Shown here: piece after piece, positions 55,041 through 64,000 of the stretch
How positions within the stretch are numbered: the stretch's first letter is position 1
Layout of the letters: each line of letters opens with the position of its first letter
Origin: Ryuthela nishihirai
Taxonomy: Eukaryota; Arthropoda; Arachnida; Araneae; Heptathelidae
Assembly (NCBI GenBank): GCA_038380435.1
Contig: JAWZYU010000007.1
Span: 21,121,001-21,185,000, forward strand
DNA length: 64,000 nt
Direction of reading: 5' to 3'
Position numbers and translations under genes: made by a program
Notes under the pieces: generated by a model
What the model was told of the DNA's origin: nothing
What the model saw: the letters and a program-made list of their open reading frames with translations, nothing else
Databases searched by the model: none

Positions 55041-55486
55041 TTGAACTAGAAGTCAACTCTTAATAGTTGAGGGGCGGGGGTGGCTCAGTCGGTAGCGCGC
55101 TAGGCTCGTAATCTGTAGTTCCCAGGTTCGAGTCCCAGCTGGGTCAGCGTTGAGATTTATCTCTGCAAAATTTCCCCGCCCTGCCCACGGTCAGTAGGGG
55201 ACACCGATGGGCTTGAAAAGGCCGCCGTCTGTCGGATGGGACGTTAAGCCGTGGCCCCGTGAGCGGGAGAGCCATACCCTGTGCACGTTAAAGAACACGC
55301 TGGATGGCCTTGACGGGAGGCTACCATCTGTCTCCCAACAGCTGTTCCAGTGGGTCCCCTCCCCCAACCTTCTCTGAGCCTTCGGGGTCCTTGTGGCCTG
55401 GCTATTTAGACCATGGTGTGCACAAAAAGTGCCGCTCAGAGGTAAAACAATCCAATCCAATCTTAATAGTTGACTTCTAGTTCAAC
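55040..55486. repeat. 19-bp perfect palindrome split by SINE A
   Basis: Arms GTTGAACTAGAAGTCAACT at 55040-55058 and AGTTGACTTCTAGTTCAAC at 55468-55486 are perfect inverted repeats. Without the SINE they are separated by only CTTAAT, giving a 44-bp hairpin-forming site. Confidence 0.9.
55071..55460 (+). mobile_element. SINE family A, young copy in a palindrome
   Basis: 13-bp duplication TCTTAATAGTTGA at 55058-55070 and 55461-55473, covering the loop and part of an arm. The tail is CAATCCAATCCAA instead of CAACCC. Confidence 0.95.
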
Positions 55487-55489
55487 TTT

Positions 55490-56461
55490 GTTTTAGACCC
55501 ATGGGAACTTGTGATCTTATTCTTTTCAGTTGATTGAAAGGCACAAAAGCGCTCTTCACTGGCATAACAGCTTAATAGAAACCTTACTTTAGTGGTGCAA
55601 TATAAACATCCTTCAAAGAAAACTTTTACACCGAAAAAAAATGTTGTGATACTATGCTTTAACTTAAAGCTGACTTATTGAGGAATTATCTCAGATGTTA
55701 TCGTCAAAAAAGTTATTTTTAGTAAGATTTATCCGTGCAATATATGTGATCTTCACGTACGACATCTCCAAAGCCAGCAGTTTTCCTTTTAACTTCATGA
55801 TTGATCACCCTGATAGCAAGGAAGAGAACTTTTATACACGTACTTTGCCAAACCCTTTCCCTCTTTTACTACCGAATCGATCTCAATTCTTTCAAGCATG
55901 TTGAAAGTATGTATAAGGCAGTAGATGTACAGTAGTTGTGCAAAAACATTATTTGCACCTTTGCTATTTTGAAAGTTCTAAATAAATTCTGAAACTCTGA
56001 ATTCATTTTTTTCTCTATTACTATATTAACCACGCATATTTTCGAGCTTGAAGACTAAACCTTGCAAACTATATTGTTCACTATTTGTACGTTTACTCCC
56101 CTTATATTTTTCTAATTCGCAAACTGAATTCTGTTATATTTTGTCAACACGAAAAAAATTTAGTCCTCTTACATTTTACTGTCATTCGTAAATATAACGT
56201 TTTCGTGTTGGTAAAATATAAGAGGACGGGCTGATATCTAAAAAATTTAAATGGGGGAAGGAGAAAGAGACACAATCGATTAGTAAAAATTTAAAAAGCA
56301 CTGCAATATAACATTTCCCCTTTCGTTTTAGAGGTCTAAAACATTTTCTTAAAATATACATGAAATACACAAAAGTTTCATAATTTTTTGCCTCTATTAC
56401 CTTTAATAATATTTTTATGGAGGTATAGTCCTCTCCCCCACTATATCCTGCCCTGAAGAGT
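55490..56461. other. AT-rich DNA, nothing identified
   Basis: A 69-codon frame at 55695-55904 is not recognised. The words AAATATAAGAGGA near 56216 foreshadow the minisatellite that follows. Confidence 0.3.
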
Positions 56462-56940
56462 AGTAAGGTTTCGAGTTGCTAAAATATAAGAGAAGTAAGT
56501 TTTAGAGTTGGTTAAATATAAGATGAGTAAGCTTTCGAGTTTTAAATATAAGAGAAGTAAGATTTCGAGTTGGTTAAATATAAGAGGAGAAAGTTTTCGA
56601 GTTGGTAAAATATAAGATGAGTAAGCTTTCGAGTTTTAAATATAAGAGAAGTAAGATTTCGAGTTGGTTAAATATAAGAGGAGTAAGTTATCGAGTTGAT
56701 AAAATATAAGAGGAGCAAGTTTTTGAGTTGGTAAAATATAAGAGGAGCAAGTTTTCGACTTGGTTAAATATAAGAGGAGCAAGTTTTTGAGTTGGTAAAA
56801 TATAAGAGAAGTAAGTTTTCGAGTTGGTGAAATATAAAGGGAATACGTTTTCAAGCTGATAAAATACAACAGGAGTAAGTTTTCTGGTTGCTAATATATA
56901 AGAAAATAAATTTCTGAATTAATGAAATATAAGAGTATTT
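56462..56940. repeat. About 32-bp minisatellite
   Basis: About 15 units of GAGTTGGTAAAATATAAGAG plus GAGCAAGTTTTC, 27-33 bp each. A higher-order duplication repeats GATGAGTAAGCTTTCGAG at 56523 and 56613. Confidence 0.92.
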
Positions 56941-58804
56941 TTTATATAATCAGAAGACCAGAGAAATCTGGTTTGTTAGGATATGAAAAAATATAAAAGG
57001 ACAAGCTTTTAATACTCAGAAGATTTGAGAAAAAATATTAATTGATATGAAAAGATGCACAGGAGTTTCATATTTTAGCAGATCCTATATTACAGACTTG
57101 CCTCTCTTTATTCTCTCAGTTCCTTTGCCTAAAAAACTTTTCCTTCTTTCGTTTTTTCTTGATCTTACGAGAATATAAAGCTGGCACTCAGTTATATTTT
57201 CATCAAATCCTATTAGGGTTGGAATGCTGCCTTCTCATTAATTTTCACTAGCTCCTATGTTTATCCAAACATAACCACATTTTGCATTTTATCTACGTAT
57301 AATTAGCATAGAAAACTTATCTTTGTTACAGGTGGCAGGGAGGGTCATCAAGGAACTGGATTTCGATCGCAGTACAACATTTTCCCTTCCTTCTTTTTAG
57401 AGATCCTTAAAGGATTTCTTGAAAAATATGCGAAATATCCATAATTTTTTAATTTTTTCACTTCCATTATCCTTACTATCATTCTAAGGGGGGGGGATGG
57501 CCCACTTGCGCCTCCTCCCTAGATCCAGCGCTTTTTGGTTTGAAATGGCAGCAGACGTTATTAGCTAAATGAAATAATTAATTAATAATAAAATAATAAT
57601 AATAATAATACGCATAGCAATAAACGTGAATGTGTGATGCACAATCTCTTCATTTTTTTTTTCTTTTCAGGAGTTCCATGAGGTATTCTCTCTTGATATT
57701 ATGAGAGTTAACCGTGTCAAAAAAAATTTTTTCCCAAAATTTCCTACCATTTTTGTAACCTCTATTAATATGAATCTCACATGCTGCACGGAACGAACTT
57801 AGTAAAAAACGTACTTGACGTTTTTTATTTATCTTTTTTACCCCCAACACCTGGTACACTGTGGAATGCCTTGTTCAACATACTTCGCTAGGTTTTCACG
57901 GATATTTTAAGAAGCCAGGCATTCAACTTCAACACAACCATAATTAGTGTTAGCCCGCAAAGGTATTTTGTTAATTCATGCACTAACGCCATTGAAAGAC
58001 CACTGCTCCTTTGTTGCCAGGATGTATATTCAATAGAAAGCGGTCACTTTTCAAAGCGCCTAAGTCGTTAAACTTTAATTAACGACGGGAGCGCTTGGTA
58101 TTCCCAGCAGGCTATCTGATACCAAAGACTGATTGTGTTCCTCAAACAATGCCTTGCTAAGAAACAAAAGGGAGGCAAAACGCGTTAAAACAAAGACCAG
58201 CAAAAGACTGAAATACGCCACTGAATGCACTAGCATTGCCGCCACCTATAATATCTGTTGAAGAAAAATTCTTCCGTGTAAAATTCGAGTAACATTAACA
58301 CTTAACATCGGCTTTTAAGTCCATTTGATTGTTTGAAAGTTTTAAAGCGATATCGAGTCTAGCAGAGTAGCGTCGCTAGAACACAGTGAAATTTCTTTCT
58401 GGAAAACAGTCTTCAATGAAGAAAGAGGAAGAAAATTCTTCCGTTATGTTAGACGAAAACACTGTTGCGTTCTGGGAAAGGAAAACACTCTTCTGCTAGA
58501 CCCGAGACAAAGGAAGCCTCTTACTCAAGGGCGTACTCAAGGGGGGAGGTATAATCCCTCCTCCTTTGAGGTATTGATTAACATATACTTTTTTTGAGAC
58601 GTCCGTGAAATTCAGACACTAATGACGTAACTCCTCCCCCCTGGAGGTTTCAAGGTAGCCACTACTCTTACTTTACATAAGAGGACGTCGCTACTTTGCG
58701 TCAATAAATGAGTAAAATACGGTTGTGTTATTCCATATGGTACACACTTTCATTACTAAAGAGATTGCCACGATTTATTGTATAAAGGGCGATTCGTGGT
58801 GATA
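56941..58804. other. Unassigned DNA; more balanced composition at 57860-58560
   Basis: 57860-58560 is repeat-poor and less AT-rich, like 33300-33780, with no sustained frame. It could be a conserved non-coding block or low-copy host DNA. A (TAA)n-like run lies at 57582-57610. The minus-strand frame 57650-57859 is lysine-rich and not recognised. Confidence 0.25.
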
Positions 58805-59552
58805 CAGGGTGTTTCCGAAAGATTTTGTAAAATTTTGGGAACGTGTTCTACTGCACATAGTGATGAAAAAAAGTCCCTGTCAACATTGGACCAGAAAAGC
58901 TTCCTTTCCGAGATATTATAGCATATTTTGAGGCTGCAAGTAAGAAACCTTGGGAAGTTCATTTGTTTTGATTCCAGTTATTACAGCACACCGTAAATGA
59001 TCGACATTAACAATTATGTAAGTCTACATCAGAGCAAGCGTTCAAAATGTTCTCCCTGAGCAGCAAATACGGCCTCACTGCTTCTTGTCCTCGACTATTG
59101 AACACGTTCGAAAAGTCCCGTAGTGTTCTGTATTCTTTGACAAACCATCCACGATCCGCTCGCTGAGAGGTTGTATATTAGGAACTGGGGTAATGTGAAC
59201 ATCAGCCTTAACGTGTCCACATATGAAGAAATCCAGTGAATTCAAATCGGGAGAGCATGAAGGTCATGTAGTTGACCCATCTCTATCAATCCAATTCGCA
59301 GGATACATACGATTAAGATCACCTAGAAGTAGTGGGATTTTGTCGAATATTTGCAAACATCTACTATGCCTTCAGATATGAAATTTACCTAGCATCATAT
59401 CTTTCGACAGGCTACCTTATTTTCACTCTCAAAATGTTCTATAACTCGAAAGGGAAGAGTTTCTTGCCCAATGTTCATAGGAACTTTTTTTCATCAATAT
59501 GCGCATTAGAACAAGTTCCAAAAGTTTGACTAGATCTTTTGAAAACACCCTG
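58805..59552 (-). mobile_element. Mariner-like element with about 150-bp inverted repeats
   Basis: Tips CAGGGTGTTTCC at 58805 (preceded by TA) and CAGGGTGTTTTC read inward from 59552 (flanked by CA, perhaps a mutated TA). The inverted repeats continue for about 150 bp, through GTTCTACTGCACAT and GTTCTAATGCGCAT and words such as GAACTTTTTTTCATCA. The core at 59090-59308 is a transposase remnant on the minus strand. Confidence 0.78.
59090..59308 (-). pseudogene. Mariner-like transposase, C-terminal catalytic remnant
   Basis: Translation gives PANWIDRDGSTT, stop, then PSCSPDLNSLDFFICGHVKA and NIQPLSERIVDGL. This matches the family in which (W)PPRSPDLTPLDFFLWG carries the third catalytic Asp. 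One in-frame TGA breaks it. The first two Asp blocks are absent, so it is inactive. Confidence 0.8.
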
Positions 59553-59870
59553 CATAACAGGAAAGCGCCTAGTTTTTTTGTCTCTTTTGTAAATGTGTGG
59601 TCCTCATATTACATAAAAGAAATACATCATTTCATTACAAAACTAAAAGAATGCATATCGCCTCTGACGCATATAATAATCTCGTTTCCAAAGAGAATGA
59701 AGTGTTTCGTAAAGCTACTTTTTCACTCCTTAAAAGATGTAATTCGAACTAATGGAGGATGGGAAAATGCAAACAGTAGTATTTTATTAGTCTTATACAA
59801 TAGAAAGAGAATTTGTCTTTTATCCTTCAATTTAAAAAAGTTGCTTTTTTGATAAATAAAAAAAATTATA
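59553..59870 (-). repeat. Family C, reverse-oriented partial copy
   Basis: CGTTTCCAAAGAGAATGAAG and GTAATTCGAACTAATGGAGG resemble reversed family C flanks as at 32.4 kb. Confidence 0.45.
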
Positions 59871-60062
59871 AATACCCCCTCAAGCAGCTGCTTGCCACAG
59901 AGGTCTGACAGGAGCCTGTCAGTTTATATGCCAGAGTAGAAGCTCTGAGAGGATGGCAGGACCTCAGCAGAAAAACAACACGAACATCCATGCCTTACCC
60001 GGGGCTCGAACCCAGGTCCCGTAGATCAGTAGCCAAGCGCGCTAACCACTCGGCCTACCCCT
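59871..60062 (-). mobile_element. SINE family B, best full-length copy
   Basis: In sense: GGCCGAGTGGTTAGCGCGCT (box A), TGGCTACTGATCTACGGG, box B CTGGGTTCGAGCCCCGGG, then TAAGGCATGGATGTTCGTG, TCTGCTGAGGTCCTGCC, CTGACAGGCTCCTGTCAG (self-complementary), GACCTCTGTGGCAAGCAGC and TTGAGGGGGTATTTAT. Head of Ser/Leu type. Confidence 0.93.
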
Positions 60063-60155
60063 CAGTAAAGACGGCAGTATAGTTGCTGTCAGTGGTCACT
60101 CTTGATACTCTATCACCTAAATTTAAAATTGCTACCATAAACAGATCACTTGCAA

Positions 60156-60356
60156 ATAAAAAAAAATAAATACCCCCTCAAGCAGCTGCTTGTCACAGAG
60201 GTCTGACAGGAGCCTGTCAGTTTATATGCCACATTGGAAGATATGAGAGGATGGCAGAACCTCAGCAGAAAAAACGACACGAACATCTATGCCTTACCCG
60301 GGGCTCGAACACAGGTCCTTTAGATCAGCGGTCAAGTGCGGAACCACTTGGCCACG
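60156..60356 (-). mobile_element. SINE family B with perfect 12-bp duplication
   Basis: GATCACTTGCAA at 60144-60155 and 60357-60368. The A-rich stretch (sense T-rich tail) lies on the left. Box B reads CTGTGTTCGAGCCCCGGG. Confidence 0.95.
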
Positions 60357-60637
60357 GATCACTTGCAACATTCGTTAAAAGTTTAGCAGTTCCCGTATTT
60401 AGGGCACTCTAACGATATAAATTAAAACTACCTAAGTATTTGAAAAATCTAAAGTAATATTTCATTAGTACCAATCCAACTAAAATAGTTTTCAAATTAC
60501 CTCTTAAAACAAACGCGTTGCGTTTTCCACCCAACCCGAACGTAACGGGTCAACTCATTGTTACCAATGGAACCTTCATAAACATCACATTCCATCACCA
60601 AATTTCAAATTTCTAGCATAAATGTATCACTTGTAAT

Positions 60638-61020
60638 GGGGCGGGGGTGGCTCAGTCGGTTGCGCGCCAGGCTCGTAATCTGTAGTTCCCAAGTTCGAGT
60701 CCCAGTTGGGTCAGCGTTGAGATTTACCTCCGCAAAATTTCCTGCCCTGCTCACGGTCAGTAGGGGACACCGATGGGCTTGGAAAGGCGACCGTCCATCG
60801 GATGGGACGTTAAGCCGTGGCCCCGTGTGCGGGAGAACCATACCCTGTGCACGTTAAAGAACACACTGGATGGCCTTGACGGGAGGCTACCATCTGTCTC
60901 CCAACAGCTGTTCCACTGAGTCCCCTCCCCCAACCTTCTCTGAGCCTTCGGGGTCCATGTGACCTGGCCATTTAGCCCATGGTGTGCAAAAAAGTGCCGC
61001 TCAGAGGTAAAACAACCCAA
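60638..61020 (+). mobile_element. SINE family A, young full-length copy
   Basis: 12-bp duplication ATCACTTG(T/C)AAT at 60626-60637 and 61021-61032, one mismatch. Near-consensus. Confidence 0.94.
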
Positions 61021-61210
61021 ATCACTTGCAATATTCATTTGAATTGTTTGGAAATTTAGATTTATTCTACTATTAGCTGAATTACAGCTTTTAAGAGATT
61101 TGGAATGTGTGAAACGCAATATTTCATCAACACCTATTCAACCCAAAAAGGAATTTTTAATTTATATTCTAAAAACAAAAAGAATTCGATATCTACAAAC
61201 GACAAAGTGA

Positions 61211-61904
61211 ACACATTATCTCGTGTTTTTTTTAACGAGATAAAAAAGATACATCTTTCGCAAAACAAATTTCCTATTGCGCTACATAAGGAAAGTAAGG
61301 TTATGTTACTTAGGAGCTAAACGCTATTGAATTGCAAAAGAAAAAAAAAACATACATATGAATACTGACCTATGAATACCGAAAAATGCATCCTTCCAGT
61401 GGAAAAAACTCGTTGTCGTTCTATAAAAGAAAACAGTTTCGTAACGCGGCTTTCACTCAGTCATATCACGCCAAGCTCGTAATACCCATTTCCCACTAAT
61501 GCACTAAGAGAAAGCATTAAAGCAACAATATATTTTTTCCATTATCGTGCAAAAAACAGTTTCGCTGCATTAAGTTGATGTACTAATTTGTTGCATTAAG
61601 GGGACGATATATATATATACTTTTAGTATTGAAGAAGACACTTTTGTTGCATTAAGATGAAGCAGTCTTTTGTTAAAAATGAAACACTGAGTGTATTAAT
61701 AGTAGTCCATAAATTGTCTTCGCCCCATCTTCCAGTTTCGCAAGTTTTCCTTTTGTTTAAATATTTACTTTTGTAAAAAAATCAAAATTACAAGTAAGAG
61801 TTACGGTAGTGTTGAATATGAGATATATCATAAAAAGTTTCTTTTTCACCAGATAACGGGGAAAAAATTATTACCGGCAGAAATATGTAAACTCTGTGAG
61901 TCTC
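61211..61904. other. AT-rich DNA with short GTTGCATTAAG repeats
   Basis: GCTGCATTAAG, GTTGCATTAAG and GTTGCATTAAG recur at 61567-61653, near a TA microsatellite (61608-61620). No gene. Confidence 0.4.
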
Positions 61905-62335
61905 AGTTGGGGTTTTGTGACCTGAATGGCAATGTCACAAGAACCCCAGGGCTCGGGGTTGGTTAGGAGAAGGTAATCCACTGAATAGCTGTTAGAAGAC
62001 AATTGTGCATGCATTGAGCTGAATGGCCATGTCAAAGAACTCCAAATGGCTCGGAGTTGGTTAGGAGAATGCAATCTACTGGCAGCTGTTAGAAGACAAT
62101 TGGGCACGCAATGAGCTGAATGGCCATGTCACAAGAACTCCAAGGGCTCGGAGTTGGTTAGGAGCAGGGGACCCGCTGGACAGCTGTTAGAAGACAATTG
62201 TGCACGTAATGAGTTGAATGGCCATGTCACAAGAACTCCAAGGGTTTCGATTTGGTGAAGAGAAGGTTATCCACTGGCAGCTGTTAGAAGACAATTGTTC
62301 ACGTAAGGAGTTGAATGGCTATGTCACAAGACAAA
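61905..62335 (-). repeat. Tandem array of the SINE family A 3' region
   Basis: Between four and five units with a 97-98 bp period. Each has GAGCTGAATGGCCATGTCAC, AAGAACTCCAAGGGCTCGG, GTTGGTTAGGAG, CCACTGG and CAGCTGTTAGAAGACAATTG. This is the reversed family A segment between the CAACAGCTGTTCCAGTGGG block and the tail (compare AATGGCCAGGTCACATAGAT in 6769-7154). Head and body are absent. Confidence 0.88.
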
Positions 62336-63775
62336 TGTTGACAAATATTTCTGACACATCTGAAATTTTTAAAATTCATCAGTCTTATAAAAAGAAAAAG
62401 GATAAATTGAAAAGAAAAATCAAATAAAAATCAAATAAAATTATTAACCAATGATATTCAAACATCTCGTGATCAATCTGAAGATGATTGACATAGTAAT
62501 GTTGACATGCCAAATCCTAATAATAACACAACATCAAAAAAAGAGAGATTTTGAGGAACTATCATTGATATTCCATAATAATGAGCAAAAATTATCAGTC
62601 AGATGACGAAAAGATCACAGATTTTTTTATTCAACAAACTCAAAAAAGACTAAAGGAAGATTCACCCGAAAATGGGACATAATAATGTTTCCTGATTCGG
62701 TCGATGACCTTAATAAACTAAAAAGAATTGACAACATCCTTGGAGTTGATGTTGAATGGAGAATTCCTAATAAAGACTTTTCATTGGGACGAATGATGAA
62801 AATATATATACCTTAAATATAGCGATGAATATTTGCTACAAAGCTTACAACAATATGACGTTTTCAAAGTTGGAAGAATGACCCGTTACTTTCCCAACTC
62901 AGCTTCTAATGGATATGAGAAAAAACTAACTGGTAATGTTATACTATATTTCAATCGCCCAAAGATTCCAAACAACATCAATATTGGATTTTCATTATTC
63001 ACAGTGCGCAACTGTTTTTGGTTCACCCGCTTTATGCGGTAATTGCTTCAGGTGGGGACACGTGATGACCGCATGCCGTGGATCAACAAGATGTAAAAAA
63101 TGCAGTGGAAATCATTCTTATAAGATTTGTAAAAGCACTGAACTTAAATGTCATAACTGCAGTGCACCTCATCCGGCAAATTTCTTCGCTTGTCCTACAA
63201 AGAGAATTGCCTGCAGAGCGATGAGAATCCAAAATCAAACACACTGCAGTTGGTCAGAGGCATTCAAAACAGCAAAGAACGAAATAGCTCACTCCCAGGA
63301 CCGATTGAATGAAATCTACAATCCCACTCTAAACAGTGATGATGATCAACATTCTTCCACAAATGATGATTCAGATTCTGATATTTCTGAATTTGATAAT
63401 GACTCTCTACATGGTAATGATGATTTATCCAATCTTCATGGTCTGGATGCCATCAAAATTGCACAAAAGAGAAGGAAAAAAGACCAAACGAACTTAACTT
63501 CTCAGCCATCTACTTCGAAATTCACTCATTATATTGATTCAGAAATTTCACCGGAGGTGATTGACAAGGATTCTTCGTGTAACATTATGAAACAACATAC
63601 AGTTGAATCACAGGGGAAAAGAACATATGCTGAAGTAACCAAAATGAAGAAAGTAAAGAAAAAGAAAAATCGTGGACTCAAATCTAACATTATCGCCAAA
63701 CACAATTGCCAGAGAAATTGAAGCAAACAATGTAACTGTAAATCTCATAATTGAATTGATCTTACACTTGGTAAG
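62336..63775 (+). mobile_element. LINE (Jockey-type) ORF1 region, decayed
   Basis: A 5' segment of a non-LTR retrotransposon. Earlier in-frame pieces include IDNILGVDVEWRIPNKDF (before 62800) with stops, then the ORF1 described next. Lysine-rich sequence at 62380-62440 may be its N-terminal coding part. ORF2 should follow at 63775 but is replaced by SINE B sequence. Confidence 0.7.
62833..63721 (+). pseudogene. LINE ORF1 (gag-like) with three zinc knuckles, one frameshift
   Basis: Nucleic-acid-binding ORF1 protein that would coat LINE RNA. Frame 62833-63042 gives FKVGRMTRYFPNS and ILYFNRPKIPNNINIGFSLF, the usual block before the knuckles. A one-base shift near 63000 moves to frame 62936-63721. 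In that 261-codon frame the knuckles are CGNCFRWGHVMTAC (residues 34-47, CX2CX4HX4C), CKKCSGNHSYKIC (53-65, CX2CX3HX4C) and CHNCSAPHPANFFAC (72-86, CX2CX3HX6C). An acidic Ser/Asp-rich stretch (about 125-160) and a Lys-rich C-terminal end with YAEVTKMKK follow. The long intact downstream frame suggests only modest age. Confidence 0.9.
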
Positions 63776-63802
63776 ATGATTCCTTCCTTCAGAGGACACG
63801 CC

Positions 63803-63950
63803 CCGGGTAAGGCATGGTTGTGTGTGTTGTTTTTCTGCTGAGGTCCTGCCATCCTCTCAGATCTCCTACTATGGCATATAAACTGACAGGCTCCTGTCAG
63901 ACCTCTGTGGCAAGCAGCTGCTTGAGGGGGTATTTATTTTTATATTTTTA
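63803..63950 (+). mobile_element. SINE family B, 5'-truncated at box B
   Basis: Starts GCCCCGGGTAAGGCATGG and runs near-consensus to GCTTGAGGGGGTATTTATTT. It truncates the LINE region. Confidence 0.88.
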
Positions 63951-64000
63951 AGTGACATTCTATCCAAGTACAAGGTATAAATTAAATATAATTCAATGGA

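Larger units (their letters stand above)
60063..61210 (-). repeat. Family C reverse copies hosting two SINEs
   Basis: Segments 60075-60155, 60357-60637 and 61021-61210 are reverse family C (TTCATCAACACCTATTCAAC, CAAAAAGGAATTTTTAATTT, GCACTCTAACGATA). They are interrupted by SINE B at 60156-60356 and SINE A at 60638-61020. Confidence 0.65.

Noticed and set aside
56636..56869. Repeat protein with SYILPTRKLAPLIF-type units
   Set aside because: By-product of the 32-bp minisatellite. Units of variable length shift the frame.
62936..63721. Retroviral or endogenous viral gag
   Set aside because: Three differently spaced zinc knuckles and the preceding RPKIPNNINIGF block are typical of LINE ORF1. 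No LTRs, protease or integrase are seen.

Overview
This window looks like intergenic or intronic DNA from an animal nucleus, most likely an arthropod and possibly a chelicerate such as a spider. The evidence is AT-rich, intron-like DNA with no operons or compact genes, tRNA-derived SINEs, Jockey/CR1-type LINE remnants with zinc-knuckle ORF1, and Tc1/mariner, hAT and piggyBac-type DNA transposons. The clade is inferred from transposon content only; no diagnostic host gene was found. Almost every open frame is a transposon remnant, the complement of a SINE, or a minisatellite. The single host-gene candidate is a 108-bp, phase 0/0 exon on the minus strand at 7817-7924. It encodes a basic segment plus a transmembrane helix between good splice sites, and a decayed copy lies at 6428-6533.

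The dominant repeat, called family A here, is a SINE of about 380-390 bp. It has a tRNA-like head (box A near TGGCTCAGTCGG, box B GGTTCGAGTCC), a long conserved body and a CAACCC-type tail. About thirty copies range from near-consensus copies with intact 11-14 bp target-site duplications (6769, 9865, 24587, 28241, 31429, 50937, 55071, 60638) to deeply eroded mosaics (4-13 kb, 17-20 kb, 26 kb, 36 kb). Family B is a second tRNA-derived SINE of about 190 bp ending in GGGGGTATTTATTT (27.2, 30.1, 30.9, 47.3, 59.9, 60.2, 63.8 kb). Family C is a repeat of about 290 bp, triplicated in tandem at 45.8-46.7 kb and scattered elsewhere. Family D is a rarer tRNA-like repeat (10.9 and 28.7 kb).

Layout. 0-2 kb: two decayed Tc1/mariner elements, one complete from tip to tip with TA duplications. 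4-14 kb: dense nested family A copies, the candidate exon pair, a TA-flanked palindromic MITE inside a SINE, and a 0.5 kb degenerate tandem array. 15-24 kb: short tandem arrays, an inverted-repeat MITE, a LINE 3' end, and unassigned GC-richer islands. 24-32 kb: young SINEs, a 79-bp MITE made of two transposon tips, a hAT transposase remnant, a Tc1 deletion derivative carrying a SINE scrap, and a CR1-like LINE split by a SINE. 32-42 kb: a possible 1.86 kb terminal-inverted-repeat element, a 658-bp element with nested palindromes, and 2 kb of degenerate tandem repeat. 42.2-45.7 kb: a 3.46 kb TTAA-flanked element with long imperfect inverted repeats, probably piggyBac-type and non-autonomous. 46-62 kb: SINEs, minisatellites, a Jockey-like LINE interrupted by a hAT element, a SINE in the loop of a 19-bp palindrome, a mariner-like remnant, and a tandem array amplified from the SINE 3' end. 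62.3-63.8 kb: a decayed LINE ORF1 with three zinc knuckles, cut by a family B SINE.

Nothing here works together as a pathway. The window's value is as a stratified record of transposition: several nested pairs give relative ages, and clean target duplications date the SINE A and B insertions as recent. Long unannotated stretches are listed explicitly, with what I could and could not see in them.
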